From Nitrosomonas sp. (GTDB taxonomy: Bacteria > Pseudomonadota > Gammaproteobacteria > Burkholderiales > Nitrosomonadaceae): a stretch of DNA of 35,018 bases. Below the pieces are notes generated by a model. It made no database searches and was not told the DNA's origin. It was given only the letters and a program-made list of their open reading frames with translations. Shown here piece by piece: positions 1 through 8,944 of the stretch. The position numbers were made by a program, and so were the translations under genes. The stretch spans positions 1 to 35,018 of the forward strand of contig SSFV01000033.1 in NCBI GenBank assembly GCA_008015565.1, in the 5' to 3' direction. Every line of letters starts with the position of its first letter. Positions within the stretch are counted from its first letter, which is position 1.

Positions 1-138
1 GACTATCTCATATAACTCATTAATACAGTACTGCTTATCATTGCTTGGAAATTGTGTACATCGTAGACCGTGTAATTTTTTTCGGCCTTGATATCAATAA
101 ACCATATTGCAAGTATAGTTAAAAACAATTTTAAGATA

Positions 139-154
139 TGTGAGAATTCTCACA
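139..154. promoter_or_regulatory. CRP/Vfr-like operator, copy 1
   Basis: The sequence TGTGAGAATTCTCACA is a perfect dyad. With one flanking step (137-156) it is a 20-bp perfect palindrome. It matches the CRP-family consensus TGTGA-N6-TCACA in both half-sites. The family assignment comes from the consensus only; another winged-helix or CRP/FNR-family regulator could bind it. Confidence 0.5.
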
Positions 155-339
155 TACAAATTTTTATTCTCCCAAGCTTTTAGCAGAATCGTGTAAATTC
201 TGCTTCCGTTTCAATCAAAGCACAGTCGCCTTGGCCACAAACCAGCATATCTTTGTGTTTGTGCATAAGCTAAATAGCATCGTAACGTTTATCCCTATTT
301 TGGATTTTCCCTTCATCATCAGGAAAATCCCTATGAAAT

Positions 340-355
340 TGTGACATTTCTCACA
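340..355. promoter_or_regulatory. CRP/Vfr-like operator, copy 2
   Basis: The sequence TGTGACATTTCTCACA is identical to copy 1 at 14 of 16 positions, and both half-sites are intact (TGTGA and TCACA). It lies 201 bp from copy 1 and about 160 bp upstream of the antitoxin gene. Two such sites in one short non-coding stretch argue against chance. Confidence 0.5.
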
Positions 356-512
356 GCATCACCATGTGATCCTCTTCAAAATTTTGTTCCATGCATTTAC
401 ATATTTTTAATGATCATTTCTAAGAAAAAAACTTGATGAAGCGGATTCGTGATTATTTGTCTACCTAGCGCTTCCCAGAAATATTGATAAACTTTACAAC
501 ATAGGATCAATT

Positions 513-752
513 ATGATTTCAGCTGATGATTTAAAAACAAAAGGCATTGCTTGCCTGGAAGAAAATTTGGCAGATAAAGCACAAGATTTTATCGCAGCTA
601 GTGAAAAGCAATGTTTTGTCGTGATGACGTTAGAGCAATACTACTATTTGCGGGAAATGGAAATGCAAGCGGCGCTTTATCAAGTAAAGCAGAACAGGTC
701 GTACGGTCGATGTAGTAATAATGCATTCGATCAGTATGCCGACAACCTCTGA
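513..752 (+). CDS. Phd/YefM-type antitoxin, apparently orphan
   Basis: This 79-residue protein resembles short Phd/YefM-like type II antitoxins. It opens with ISADDLKTKGI, continues with a short helix and a FVVMTLEQYYYLRE segment typical of these proteins, and ends in a variable toxin-binding tail. Such proteins fold as small dimers that bind their own promoter and neutralise a RelE/ParE-type toxin. An AGGA ribosome site (503-506) precedes the ATG. No toxin reading frame follows: the next 300 bp hold only short frames. The gene is therefore either solitary or a remnant of a broken toxin-antitoxin pair. Family assignment is by sequence feel, so moderate. Confidence 0.6.
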   Translation: MISADDLKTKGIACLEENLADKAQDFIAASEKQCFVVMTLEQYYYLREMEMQAALYQVKQNRSYGRCSNNAFDQYADNL

Positions 753-1132
753 CTAAGCGCTACGTTGATTCATTATCGAAAGCTTACTATCTTTTTCCAC
801 GCAGCGGTTTGGAATTCTGGCTGACACTTTTTGTTTTACCTTGAGAAATTTATGCTTTCTCAGAACGAATATTTATTTGCCGCGCTAAATGTAATAAGGA
901 ATTTTCATAATCATTGTCATCAGAAACTACTCGCCAAGCAGCCGGTGTGGAAACATTGACGAATTATCATCATAAAACAGAGTTTGACAAGTCGACGTAA
1001 CACTGGGTATGTTAGCTCCTCTTCTATGTTTATAGGAATGAACTGTGATGCATGCGGCAAAACATAGAACGAAGCATCTTTTGTATCTTTCGTACATTAG
1101 AATTCAATAAAACTGCTAATTGGAGTGATAAA
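753..1132. other. Non-coding stretch between antitoxin and cytochrome gene
   Basis: No gene is supported here, and no toxin partner is recognisable after the antitoxin. A hairpin with a 7-bp stem and 7-nt loop lies at 842-862 (TGAGAAA / TTTCTCA). A candidate promoter for the cytochrome gene lies at 984-1013. An upstream in-frame start for the cytochrome at 1052 exists, but it would precede the signal peptide with 27 unlikely residues. Confidence 0.5.
984..1013 (+). promoter_or_regulatory. Candidate sigma-70 promoter for cytochrome c gene
   Basis: A perfect -35 TTGACA (984-989) is followed after 18 bp by TATGTT (1008-1013), which matches four of six -10 positions. The predicted transcript would begin near 1020 and have a leader of about 110 nt before the ATG at 1133. 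Confidence 0.4.
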
Positions 1133-1453
1133 ATGAAAAAATTAGAAACAAAATTATTGCTGGCAATGTTGATGGCAATTCCGATTTTGGTTGGCTGCGG
1201 GACCGGTAGAGATTACACTCCTCCTGCAGACGCTTCTGGTGAACAAATCTTCAGTACAGCTTGCACAGAGTGCCACAAACCTTTAAGTGCTAATGTTGCG
1301 ATGATATTAAGTGAGAAAGTTGCCAATAAAGAAGCAATTATTCAAAAATTTCAATCTGGCAGCATGAGAATGCCGGCATTTAAAAATATTCAAGGGGAAT
1401 CGGCAGATCGTTTAGCAGAATATATCTTGGCTAATAGTCAAGTTAATAAGTAA
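1133..1453 (+). CDS. Small mono-haem cytochrome c lipoprotein
   Basis: This is a 106-residue electron carrier or haem-bearing lipoprotein. A hydrophobic signal segment ends in a lipobox LVGC with Cys22 as the lipidation site. The haem attachment site CTECH lies at 44-48 and a plausible distal Met ligand (MPAF, Met80) follows, which is the layout of a class I c-type cytochrome of about 80 residues. The start at 1133 was chosen because GGAG stands 8 bp upstream and it places the signal peptide at the N-terminus. The next gene is convergent. Redox partner and pathway cannot be read from the sequence; in an ammonia oxidiser, a membrane-anchored carrier facing the periplasm is plausible. Confidence 0.85.
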   Translation: MKKLETKLLLAMLMAIPILVGCGTGRDYTPPADASGEQIFSTACTECHKPLSANVAMILSEKVANKEAIIQKFQSGSMRMPAFKNIQGESADRLAEYILANSQVNK

Positions 1454-1460
1454 TTTTTTG

Positions 1461-1486
1461 CCTGAGAATTTCGATAAATTCTCAGG
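1461..1486. terminator. Hairpin between convergent genes
   Basis: An 11-bp perfect stem (CCTGAGAATTT / AAATTCTCAGG) closes on a 4-nt CGAT loop. It lies between the ends of the cytochrome gene (1453) and the HemN-like gene (1516). Neither strand has an immediate U-tract, so it may be a weak bidirectional terminator or a 3'-end stabilising hairpin. Confidence 0.5.
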
Positions 1487-1515
1487 TGCCGTTCCCAAAA
1501 CGAGAAATTTTTTTT

Positions 1516-2886
1516 CTAATGACTGGTACGCAGGTAATTATCAAAAACTGCACAAATATTACTTATCAGTAGTTGTCCCTTTGGCGTAACAACGATCTCG
1601 TCATCATTCAGAGCTATTAATCCGGCTCGTGCATACGCTGCAAGTTCTGTTAATTCTTTTGAAAAATAATTTTTAAAATCAATAGGGAAAAAGGTTTCCA
1701 CTGACTCGATTGAGAGCACCGAATGGCTAATTAGCGCTTGTATAACAGAACGCCGCATTAAATCATCACTATTCAATTCAATACCACGCCATACTGGGAG
1801 TATATTGCGTTCTAATTTGCTGCAATAGTCTCTCAGATTATAGGTATTTTGATTTAACATGGGCCCAGTGCAGCCAACACTTGAAATACCTAGTCCGACA
1901 CAGCAATTTTCAGGATAAAGTGAGTAACCTTGCATGCCATAATGGCGGCTGCCTTGACGCTTTGCATTTACTAATGGATCCTCGCTTTTAACGAAGAGCC
2001 CCATTCCAATATAAATATAACCCGCATCGGTTAAATTAGCGTGGGCAAACAGCAACATCTCGCATTTGAGATTCTCGCTCGGCGAATCTTTTAAGTTAAT
2101 GCTTTTTTGTAATTTTGGCTGTGATGATTGATGGTGATAACTCAATAAATTGATTTGATGAGGATCGGCAGCAATGATTTTTTCCACTATATATGCAAAA
2201 TCTTCCAAATCTTGGTTAGGTAGTCCGTAAAACAATTCAATTCTGATTGTTTTGAAACCACTATGATGTGCATCACGGATAGCGAGTAGCGCTTTATTTT
2301 TAATCTGAGAATTGCGCGCTGATCGATGCATGTGTTGATCAAAATCCTGCACAACGATTACTATAAAGTTAAAACCCATTTCTCTTAATGCTGGAACAAA
2401 ATGCTTAGAAATCTGCCTTGAATCAATCTCGATGCAATACTTTCCATCTTTCATTAAGTTAAAATTTTGATCTATAGTGCGAATAATGCTATTTAATTGC
2501 GCATGATTAAATAAAACTGGAGCGCCACCGAAATATAATTGCTCAACGATTGGAGCGTCTTTGAATAATTGACCCTGAAGTTCTATTTCACGCAACAGGT
2601 ACCTACAATACTTTTTGGCGCTATCTTCATCAGCGGACTTAATCTGATTAAGATAGCAGTAATAGCGCAGAGAAAGATCAAATGGAAGATGAATATATAA
2701 TGACGATGTCCGGCAGAAACGCCCCGTTTTATGATGACCAAGCCAAGTTGAATAAGCATGTGAGTCAAATGCTTCCGTAAAATATCTGATCTCAGGGTAC
2801 ACTCGATAGCTCGCGTCATAATACCCAAAACGGCGAATAAGATCAGGGTCAATTTGAAAAAAATCAGAAACTAACATTAGATGCAC
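1516..2886 (-). CDS. HemN-like protein lacking radical-SAM cysteines
   Basis: This 456-residue protein aligns along its whole length with oxygen-independent coproporphyrinogen III dehydrogenase HemN (457 residues in E. coli), including YGLP, WRGI and the C-terminal TPKGQLLISNIC region. HemN is a radical-SAM enzyme that decarboxylates coproporphyrinogen in anaerobic haem synthesis. Its cluster motif CX3CX2CXC is here Asp70, Arg74, Cys77 and Leu79 (PFDLSLRYYCYL), so three of four cysteines are gone. The SAM-binding GGGTP is reduced to GGAP. The frame is open and full length, so it is not an obvious pseudogene. It is probably not a radical-SAM enzyme; a porphyrin- or haem-binding role is only speculation. 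It is divergent from fnr and has an FNR box 51 bp upstream of its start. Confidence 0.85.
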   Translation of the reverse strand: MHLMLVSDFFQIDPDLIRRFGYYDASYRVYPEIRYFTEAFDSHAYSTWLGHHKTGRFCRTSSLYIHLPFDLSLRYYCYLNQIKSADEDSAKKYCRYLLREIELQGQLFKDAPIVEQLYFGGAPVLFNHAQLNSIIRTIDQNFNLMKDGKYCIEIDSRQISKHFVPALREMGFNFIVIVVQDFDQHMHRSARNSQIKNKALLAIRDAHHSGFKTIRIELFYGLPNQDLEDFAYIVEKIIAADPHQINLLSYHHQSSQPKLQKSINLKDSPSENLKCEMLLFAHANLTDAGYIYIGMGLFVKSEDPLVNAKRQGSRHYGMQGYSLYPENCCVGLGISSVGCTGPMLNQNTYNLRDYCSKLERNILPVWRGIELNSDDLMRRSVIQALISHSVLSIESVETFFPIDFKNYFSKELTELAAYARAGLIALNDDEIVVTPKGQLLISNICAVFDNYLRTSH

Positions 2887-2936
2887 TAAGATTTATTTAC
2901 CATATGAGAAAATGAATTCTTGAGTAAAATTAATAT

Positions 2937-2950
2937 TTGATGCACTTCAA
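2937..2950 (-). promoter_or_regulatory. FNR box upstream of the HemN-like gene
   Basis: TTGAT-GCAC-TTCAA differs from the FNR consensus TTGAT-N4-ATCAA at one position. It lies 51 bp upstream of the HemN-like start codon on the minus strand, in the intergenic region shared with fnr. Confidence 0.6.
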
Positions 2951-3059
2951 TTGCATGTTGTTACTTGCATCCACACTTCTTTTTATGCTTTAAATAAAAA
3001 GAATTTCCACTTAATTTAATAATGCCGGTAAAATTATGAGCAAATTATGAAAAATAGCT

Positions 3060-3073
3060 TTGACTCAGATCAA
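3060..3073 (+). promoter_or_regulatory. FNR box upstream of fnr
   Basis: TTGAC-TCAG-ATCAA differs from the FNR consensus TTGAT-N4-ATCAA at one position. It ends 39 bp before the GTG start of fnr, close enough to overlap the promoter or transcription start. This suits negative autoregulation, as known for E. coli fnr. Confidence 0.6.
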
Positions 3074-3112
3074 TCGAAGCATTGATAAATAATTTTAATT
3101 TGGAAAAATACC

Positions 3113-3865
3113 GTGTCATTACAAACTTTGCTGAATAGTCACCATGATATTTCACACATAAAATCAAGTTGTGCAACATGCAGTTTGCGTGAGCTATGTT
3201 TGCCGGTTGGTCTAAATGAAGAAGAAATACGAGTACTCGGTGATATAGCCAGTCATAAACGAAAAATTTCACGAAGCGGATATTTGTATCGCGCAGGGTC
3301 AAAATTCCAATCGTTATTTGCGATCCGTAGTGGTTTTTTTAAAACATGTATACTTGAGCAAGATGGTCGGCAACAAGTAACCGGTTTTCACATGACGGGA
3401 GAATTGCTAGGGTTGGATGCTATTAGCACAGAAATGCATACTTGCGATGCCGTTGCGCTGGAGGATAGTGAAGTATGTGAGATTCCATTTGCAAAATTAG
3501 AGGAAATTAGCCGCACTATTCCTTCTCTGATGCATCATTTTCATAAAATAATGAGCCGAGAAATAGTGCGAGATCATGGTGTAATGCTGCTTCTTGGCAG
3601 TATGAAAGCTGAAGAAAGATTAGCAACCTTTTTACTTAATTTATCGCGTAGATTTGTGATGCGTGGCTATTCTGAATACAATTTCAATTTACGCATGACA
3701 AGAGAAGAAATAGGCAGCTACCTTGGACTTAAATTGGAAACAGTTAGCCGGGCTTTTTCCAAACTTCAGGATGAAAATATTATAACGATTGATAATAAGC
3801 ATGTGCAAATCAATGACATCGTTCGTTTGAAAATAAAAATGGGTAATTCAACCTGCATCACTTAA
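3113..3865 (+). CDS. fnr: FNR-family oxygen-sensing transcription regulator
   Basis: This 250-residue CRP/FNR-family regulator carries an oxygen-labile [4Fe-4S] cluster that controls dimerisation and DNA binding under low oxygen. Counting from the GTG start, cysteines fall at residues 20, 23, 29 and 122, the same numbers as the four cluster ligands of E. coli FNR. This also supports the chosen start. The N-terminal region is followed by a cyclic-nucleotide-like beta-barrel, a dimerisation helix, and a C-terminal helix-turn-helix. The recognition helix reads LETVSR, with the Glu-Ser-Arg residues that read TTGAT half-sites. Two FNR boxes lie in the intergenic region shared with the divergent HemN-like gene, so the pair is probably co-regulated. 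Confidence 0.93.
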   Translation: MSLQTLLNSHHDISHIKSSCATCSLRELCLPVGLNEEEIRVLGDIASHKRKISRSGYLYRAGSKFQSLFAIRSGFFKTCILEQDGRQQVTGFHMTGELLGLDAISTEMHTCDAVALEDSEVCEIPFAKLEEISRTIPSLMHHFHKIMSREIVRDHGVMLLLGSMKAEERLATFLLNLSRRFVMRGYSEYNFNLRMTREEIGSYLGLKLETVSRAFSKLQDENIITIDNKHVQINDIVRLKIKMGNSTCIT

Positions 3866-4193
3866 GTAATTTTTATATTTTATTTTAAAGATCTAAATAA
3901 GTCCTATGCTAGGAAATAGCTGTATTGAATATTACTTTCCGGTCTATCTGATTTATCTCTTTCCTCACTTTCCTTAAGCAAAATTTTAATATTTAGTAGC
4001 ATCCACTTTATTGGATGAATACAGCGTTGTGAACGCTAACTTGATTAAGAGGCCGGAAATACTGTTATAATTAGAAAATAATTTATTTTGCAGCGAAGTC
4101 TGTAGCTTAAATTAAATACGCACATTCGTATATACTTAACATTCCATTATGTGTTATTGATATGAGTGGAGGCTCAATCCTTAAGGAGAATTT
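3866..4193. other. Leader and promoter region of the rpsB operon
   Basis: No gene is seen here. The stretch holds a strong-looking promoter (4041-4071) and an untranslated leader of about 115 nt ending in AAGGAG (4183-4188) before rpsB. Proteobacterial rpsB leaders often mediate feedback by S2. I cannot establish a specific fold for this one by eye. Confidence 0.5.
4041..4071 (+). promoter_or_regulatory. Sigma-70 promoter of the rpsB operon
   Basis: A perfect -10 hexamer TATAAT (4066-4071) is preceded by TG one base upstream, making an extended -10. A -35-like TTGATT (4041-4046) lies 19 bp away. The extended -10 compensates for the long spacer. The transcript would start near 4078. Confidence 0.6.
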
Positions 4194-4919
4194 ATGTCTG
4201 TAACCATGCGCCAAATGCTAGAGGCAGGTGTTCATTTTGGACATCAAACGCGCTTCTGGAATCCTAAAATGGCCCCGTATATATTTGGCCATCGCAACAA
4301 GATCCATATCATCAATCTCGAGAATACCTTAACACTGTATGAAGAGGCCATGAAATATGTGCGTCAGCTATCCGCAAACAAAGGTGTCATTTTATTTGTC
4401 GGTACTAAACGGCAGGCTCGTGACATTGTTCGTGAGGAAGCAATGCGCTGCAGTTCCCCTTATGTAGATCAGCGCTGGCTGGGAGGAATGCTGACAAATT
4501 TCAAAACAATTAAGCAATCGATTAAGCGCTTACAAGAAATGGAAGTCATGATGCAAGACGGCACTCTTGAAAAGTTAGTAAAAAAAGAAGCGCTCGATCT
4601 CCAAAGGCAATTAGACAAACTAAACAAGAGCCTTGGTGGTATTAAGGATATGAAAGGTCTGCCAGACGCTTTATTTGTAATCGACGTAGGCTATCAAAAA
4701 GGTGCTATCACCGAAGCAAGAAAACTTGGTATTCCTGTCATTGGAGTAGTTGACACCAATCATAATCCGGATGGGTTGCAGTATATTATTCCAGGAAATG
4801 ATGACTCAAGCAGAGCTATTCGTCTCTATGCTCGCGGTGTAGCTGATGCTGTATTGGAAGGGCGTAACCTGGCTGTCCAGGAAATTATCGAAATGGGTAA
4901 CGCCGAGATACAAGAATAA
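4194..4919 (+). CDS. rpsB: 30S ribosomal protein S2
   Basis: This 241-residue protein matches the length of bacterial S2. It carries the N-terminal [14 protein letters not shown] signature, the central [11 protein letters not shown] segment and the C-terminal [19 protein letters not shown] signature. S2 binds at the junction of the head and body of the 30S subunit and is needed for S1 recruitment. A good AAGGAG ribosome site stands 5 bp before the ATG. It opens the translation and envelope operon, with tsf following after 178 bp as in most proteobacteria. Confidence 0.98.
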   Translation: MSVTMRQMLEAGVHFGHQTRFWNPKMAPYIFGHRNKIHIINLENTLTLYEEAMKYVRQLSANKGVILFVGTKRQARDIVREEAMRCSSPYVDQRWLGGMLTNFKTIKQSIKRLQEMEVMMQDGTLEKLVKKEALDLQRQLDKLNKSLGGIKDMKGLPDALFVIDVGYQKGAITEARKLGIPVIGVVDTNHNPDGLQYIIPGNDDSSRAIRLYARGVADAVLEGRNLAVQEIIEMGNAEIQE

Positions 4920-5097
4920 ACAAAATAATTGAATTGCTTTAAGGCATTAGTTGTGAGGAATACTGATATTACATTTTAGAAATTGCTTGTTTCAGCTTGA
5001 GCTATTACAACGTACGTAGTTTTGTGAATTACGCTTTTTCTATTTGGTAAAGACAGATATCCTGTTTATAAATATATTTTTATCAGGAGTAGGGTAC

Positions 5098-5979
5098 ATG
5101 GCGGAAATTACCGCAAGTATGGTAAAAGAATTGCGTGAGATGACAGGGCTCGGCATGATGGAATGCAAAAAAGCCTTATCTGAAACTGCAGGCGATATGA
5201 AGGCCGCTGAGGATTTATTAAGAATTAAAAGTGGAGCCAAAGCGAGCAAAGCAGCAGGGCGAATTGCAGCAGAAGGTGTGATTGGCGTTTACCTATCAGC
5301 TGATAGTCAATGCGGCGCCCTAGTTGAAGTTAATTGTGAAACGGATTTTGTAGCAAAAAATGATGACATCATCAATTTTTCCAAGACCCTGGCGGAACTC
5401 GTGGCAGTTAAAAACTTAACTGATATTGCAGCGTTAAGCGATGCTCCGCTCGCACCTGGTGAAACTGTCGAATCAACCCGTAAAGCATTAGTAATGAAGT
5501 TAGGAGAAAATATTAGCATTCGCCGTTGCGCACGCCACGCAACTGAGGGCCGGTTAGCCTCTTATCTTCATGGTACTAAAATTGGAGTAATTGTCGATTA
5601 CACAAGTAATGATGACGCACTGGGCAAAGATATTGCCATGCACATTGCAGCCAGTAAACCAGTGTGCGTTTCTAAAGATCAAGTGTCAAACGAAGTGCTC
5701 GAACACGAGCGGCAAATTTTTACCGCTCAAGCAGCGGAGAGCGGTAAGCCGGCAAATATTATTGAAAAAATGGTTGATGGCCGTATCGCGAAGTATCTGG
5801 CTGAAATAACATTATTGGGTCAACCATTTGTCAAAGATCCGGAACAAACAGTTGAACAGTTATTGGCAAAAAAATCTGCCAAGGTTGCGGGTTTTACCAT
5901 GTTTGTTGTAGGCGAAGGTATTGAAAAAAAATCTGAAAACTTCGCTGAAGAAGTAAAAGCACAGATGGGACAATTATAG
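5098..5979 (+). CDS. tsf: Elongation factor Ts
   Basis: This 293-residue guanine-nucleotide exchange factor for EF-Tu is close to the usual length of about 283. The N-terminal UBA-like region contains [19 protein letters not shown], and the core has the [10 protein letters not shown] motif that contacts the EF-Tu nucleotide site. The start at 5098 (MAEITASM) was chosen over an upstream in-frame GTG-type start because AGGAGTAGGG directly precedes it and it matches the family N-terminus. It follows rpsB, as is standard. Confidence 0.98.
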   Translation: MAEITASMVKELREMTGLGMMECKKALSETAGDMKAAEDLLRIKSGAKASKAAGRIAAEGVIGVYLSADSQCGALVEVNCETDFVAKNDDIINFSKTLAELVAVKNLTDIAALSDAPLAPGETVESTRKALVMKLGENISIRRCARHATEGRLASYLHGTKIGVIVDYTSNDDALGKDIAMHIAASKPVCVSKDQVSNEVLEHERQIFTAQAAESGKPANIIEKMVDGRIAKYLAEITLLGQPFVKDPEQTVEQLLAKKSAKVAGFTMFVVGEGIEKKSENFAEEVKAQMGQL

Positions 5980-6016
5980 TATTGCGTAGAATAAAGCCCT
6001 CACAGTTCTATTCTCC

Positions 6017-6733
6017 ATGACCGAAATAGCCTACAAACGTATTTTACTCAAGCTCTCTGGCGAAGCCTTAATGGGTGAGGATAAGTACGGTATCAATCAC
6101 ACGGTGATGGGAAGAATCGTTGCTGAAATTTTAGAGATTAGCAAGTTGGGTGTTGAAATTGCAATAGTTGTAGGTGGCGGTAATATTTTTCGTGGTATGA
6201 AGTCAGCAAATGACGGACTTGAACGCGTTACTGCGGATTATATGGGTATGCTGGCCACAGTTATGAATGCCCTAGCATTACAAGACGCTATGAAACTAGT
6301 CGGATTAGTTCCGCGTATTCAATCAGCTTTACACATCGAACAAGTAGTGGAACCCTACATCAGAGGCAAAGCAATACGCTATCTCAAAGATAGAAAGGTT
6401 GTAATTTTTGCAGCAGGAACCGGCAATCCTTTTTTTACAACGGATACGGCTGCAGCATTACGTGGTATGGAGATGAATGTCGACATCATGCTGAAGGCTA
6501 CCAAAGTAGATGGTATTTATACGAGTGATCCAAAAATTAATCCGGAAGCGACACGTTTTGGGAAACTATCTTTTGATGAAGCAATTGCCAAGAATTTGCA
6601 AGTAATGGATGCAACCGCATTGACGCTATGCCGTGATCAGAAATTACCATTAAACGTGTTTAGTATTTTTAAGGCCGGGGCACTTAAACGTATAATACTT
6701 GGAGAAGATGAAGGAACTTTAGTAACAATCTAA
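6017..6733 (+). CDS. pyrH: UMP kinase
   Basis: This 238-residue hexameric bacterial UMP kinase converts UMP to UDP in pyrimidine synthesis. It belongs to the amino-acid kinase fold, not the eukaryotic NMP kinase family. Visible motifs are KLSGEAL near the N-terminus, [26 protein letters not shown] around the nucleotide site, and [14 protein letters not shown]. It lies 37 bp after tsf and 49 bp before frr. No strong Shine-Dalgarno precedes the ATG, so translation may depend partly on upstream ribosomes. Confidence 0.97.
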   Translation: MTEIAYKRILLKLSGEALMGEDKYGINHTVMGRIVAEILEISKLGVEIAIVVGGGNIFRGMKSANDGLERVTADYMGMLATVMNALALQDAMKLVGLVPRIQSALHIEQVVEPYIRGKAIRYLKDRKVVIFAAGTGNPFFTTDTAAALRGMEMNVDIMLKATKVDGIYTSDPKINPEATRFGKLSFDEAIAKNLQVMDATALTLCRDQKLPLNVFSIFKAGALKRIILGEDEGTLVTI

Positions 6734-6782
6734 TCCAAAGATTCACAGTCTCTTGAAACAACAGTATAAAGGGATAAATATT

Positions 6783-7340
6783 ATGATTGCCGATGTAAAA
6801 AAATCCGCTGAACAGAAAATGCAAAAAAGTCTCGAAGCATTAAAAGTGGATTTGAGCAAAGTAAGGAGTGGACGAGCGCATACTGGTTTCCTTGATCATA
6901 TTACCGTTGATTATTACGGTGCCGCAACACCTATTAATCAGGTGGCCAATATTAATCTGATTGATTCACGAACGATTGGCGTTGTTCCTTGGGACAAAAA
7001 AATGGCTAATGCGATTGAGAAAGCAATCCGTGAATCAGATTTGGGTTTAAATCCAATGCCAATCGGCGAAACTATCCGTGTACCGATGCCCGCTCTCACA
7101 GAAGAACGGCGTCGCGAACTTATTAAAGTGGTCAAACAAGAAGGTGAAGCTGTTCGTGTTGCAATGCGGAATATACGTCGGGATGCCAACGCTCACCTTA
7201 AAGAATTATTGAAATCCAAAGAAATATCTGAAGATGATGAGCGACGCGGTCAAGATGACATCCAGAAATTGACTGATCGCTATGTCATTGAAATCGATAA
7301 AGTTTTGCAAATCAAAGAAACTGAGTTGATGGCTGTTTAA
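6783..7340 (+). CDS. frr: Ribosome recycling factor
   Basis: This 185-residue protein is exactly the E. coli RRF length from this start. With EF-G it splits post-termination ribosomes. Family hallmarks include [31 protein letters not shown] and the C-terminal coiled-coil arm with [15 protein letters not shown]. An in-frame TTG 30 bp upstream would add ten non-family residues; AAAGGGAT before the ATG at 6783 supports the shorter start. uppS follows after one base. Confidence 0.97.
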   Translation: MIADVKKSAEQKMQKSLEALKVDLSKVRSGRAHTGFLDHITVDYYGAATPINQVANINLIDSRTIGVVPWDKKMANAIEKAIRESDLGLNPMPIGETIRVPMPALTEERRRELIKVVKQEGEAVRVAMRNIRRDANAHLKELLKSKEISEDDERRGQDDIQKLTDRYVIEIDKVLQIKETELMAV

Positions 7341-7341
7341 T

Positions 7342-8109
7342 ATGCCTCAAGGTCAAAGTTCAACTCGAGAAATACCTGAAACTGGCTCGATACCAAAGCA
7401 TATTGCCATTATCATGGATGGAAACGGCCGATGGGCCAGGAAGCGCTTTATGCCACGTATGGCAGGGCATCAGCAAGGTGTCGAAACTGTCCGAGGTGTT
7501 ATAAAGGCGTGTATAGAGCAAAATGTTGCATATCTTACGCTGTTTGCTTTTAGCAGTGAGAATTGGCGCCGGCCTGCCGATGAAGTTTCATATCTGATGC
7601 AGCTTTTTACCGGCGCGTTGGAACAAGAAATCGGCAAGCTTCATGAAAACGGAATTCGATTCAAAGTAATCGGCGATTTGTCAAAATTTGATCATAAAAT
7701 CATTGAGTTCATTAATACCGGTGAGGAATTAACTGCGCAAAATACGCGATTAACATTTACCATTGCTGCTAACTATGGTGGACGGTGGGATATCATGCAA
7801 GCCATACGAAAAATGATGACGCAGTCACCCGATCTTCCGCTTAACTTCGAAGAAGAAAACCTAGCACAGCACCTTGCGCTAAGCTATGCTCCCGAACCAG
7901 ACTTGTTTATTCGCACGGGCGGAGAATATCGCATCAGTAATTTTTTACTGTGGCAGCTTGCGTATACTGAATTGTATTTTACTAATACGTTATGGCCTGA
8001 TTTCAATGAACAGGAACTGGGGCTTGCCATCCAAGCTTATCAGCAACGAGAGCGACGGTTTGGCCGCACTAGTGAACAGCTTCAAATAGCAATCTCTGCT
8101 GAAAGATAA
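7342..8109 (+). CDS. uppS: (2Z,6E)-farnesyl-PP cis-prenyltransferase (undecaprenyl-PP synthase)
   Basis: This 255-residue soluble or membrane-associated enzyme adds eight isoprene units to farnesyl diphosphate, giving the C55 carrier for peptidoglycan and O-antigen. The diphosphate-binding motif [11 protein letters not shown] places the catalytic Asp at residue 26, as in E. coli. [15 protein letters not shown] and [18 protein letters not shown] complete the cis-prenyltransferase signature. The ATG is one base after the frr stop, so translational coupling is likely. Its product depends on the MEP pathway enzyme Dxr encoded two genes on. Confidence 0.96.
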   Translation: MPQGQSSTREIPETGSIPKHIAIIMDGNGRWARKRFMPRMAGHQQGVETVRGVIKACIEQNVAYLTLFAFSSENWRRPADEVSYLMQLFTGALEQEIGKLHENGIRFKVIGDLSKFDHKIIEFINTGEELTAQNTRLTFTIAANYGGRWDIMQAIRKMMTQSPDLPLNFEEENLAQHLALSYAPEPDLFIRTGGEYRISNFLLWQLAYTELYFTNTLWPDFNEQELGLAIQAYQQRERRFGRTSEQLQIAISAER

Positions 8110-8123
8110 GAAAAGCCAACTCT

Positions 8124-8942
8124 ATGCTAAGAGCCCGTGTATTGACAGTAGTTATTATTTTGCCTTTATTTTTATCCGCTTTATTTTACTTGCAAGATAT
8201 TTTCTGGTTAGCTTTATTGCTGATATTAGCTGTTATCGGTGCCCGGGAATGGAGCAGATTAGCACAGCTCTCAGTGAAAAATACTATAGCTTTTATGTTA
8301 TTGACAGTAATAATTGGAGGTGAATTATTATTTCTCCTGCGTGAATCTGCACAAGTTAGCGCTTATTCCACTGACATTATAGGGATATATATTCTGTCAG
8401 TTATTTTTTGGATAGCCGGCGTCCCCATTTTTCTAAAAAAAAATTATACGATTAAGAATCCATATATTTGGATGCTTACTGGTTGGATAGTATTGCTGCC
8501 CACATGTCTCGCACTGTATCAGTTACGTGTTATTAATCCGATGCTACTGTTGGGTTTCATGGCAACTCTATGGATATCCGATACTGCAGCCTACTTCACC
8601 GGACGAGCTTTAGGGAAACACAAACTCGCTTACACAATCAGTCCCAATAAAACTTGGGAGGGTGCCATCGGTGCCATAATTGCTGTATTGGCATATAGCC
8701 TTGCTTGGAGTTTTTGGGTGACTGAAGAATCCCTGTTAATGGCGTTGGTACCGTTGTTGATTATAATGGCTATACTGGGAATTATTGGGGATTTATACGA
8801 ATCAATGTTAAAACGGCAGGCGGGCATAAAAGATAGCGGTAACATTTTGCCTGGTCATGGTGGAATCCTTGATCGAATTGACGCGTTGACTTCATCCTTG
8901 CCACTTGCTGCTTTGGCATTACTTATTTATTACACACCTTGA
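8124..8942 (+). CDS. cdsA: Phosphatidate cytidylyltransferase
   Basis: This 272-residue polytopic inner-membrane enzyme makes CDP-diacylglycerol from phosphatidic acid and CTP, the branch point of phospholipid synthesis. Seven or eight hydrophobic segments are visible. The C-terminal family signature runs from about residue 225: [20 protein letters not shown] followed by GILDRID, including the conserved Lys-Asp and the final Asp-Arg-x-Asp. It sits between uppS and dxr. Its stop lies 2 bp before the dxr ATG. Confidence 0.96.
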   Translation: MLRARVLTVVIILPLFLSALFYLQDIFWLALLLILAVIGAREWSRLAQLSVKNTIAFMLLTVIIGGELLFLLRESAQVSAYSTDIIGIYILSVIFWIAGVPIFLKKNYTIKNPYIWMLTGWIVLLPTCLALYQLRVINPMLLLGFMATLWISDTAAYFTGRALGKHKLAYTISPNKTWEGAIGAIIAVLAYSLAWSFWVTEESLLMALVPLLIIMAILGIIGDLYESMLKRQAGIKDSGNILPGHGGILDRIDALTSSLPLAALALLIYYTP

Positions 8943-8944
8943 CC

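Larger units (their letters stand above)
1..512. other. AT-rich non-coding stretch with two CRP-like operators
   Basis: I see no convincing coding region here. The stretch contains two TGTGA-N6-TCACA dyads (139-154 and 340-355, listed separately). It also has a 7-bp stem with a 7-nt loop at 183-203 (GCAGAAT / ATTCTGC) and a small dyad ATCAC-CAT-GTGAT at 358-370. No clean T-tract follows the 183-203 hairpin, so it is not called a terminator. The regulated gene could lie to the left, outside the window. Confidence 0.6.

Noticed and set aside
842..862. 7-bp hairpin after the antitoxin as a terminator
   Set aside because: No T-run follows on either strand and the stem is weak; noted in the region entry only.
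3045..3302. 85-residue minus-strand reading frame across the fnr start
   Set aside because: It overlaps the well-supported fnr coding region and its regulatory site, and its product has no recognisable motif.
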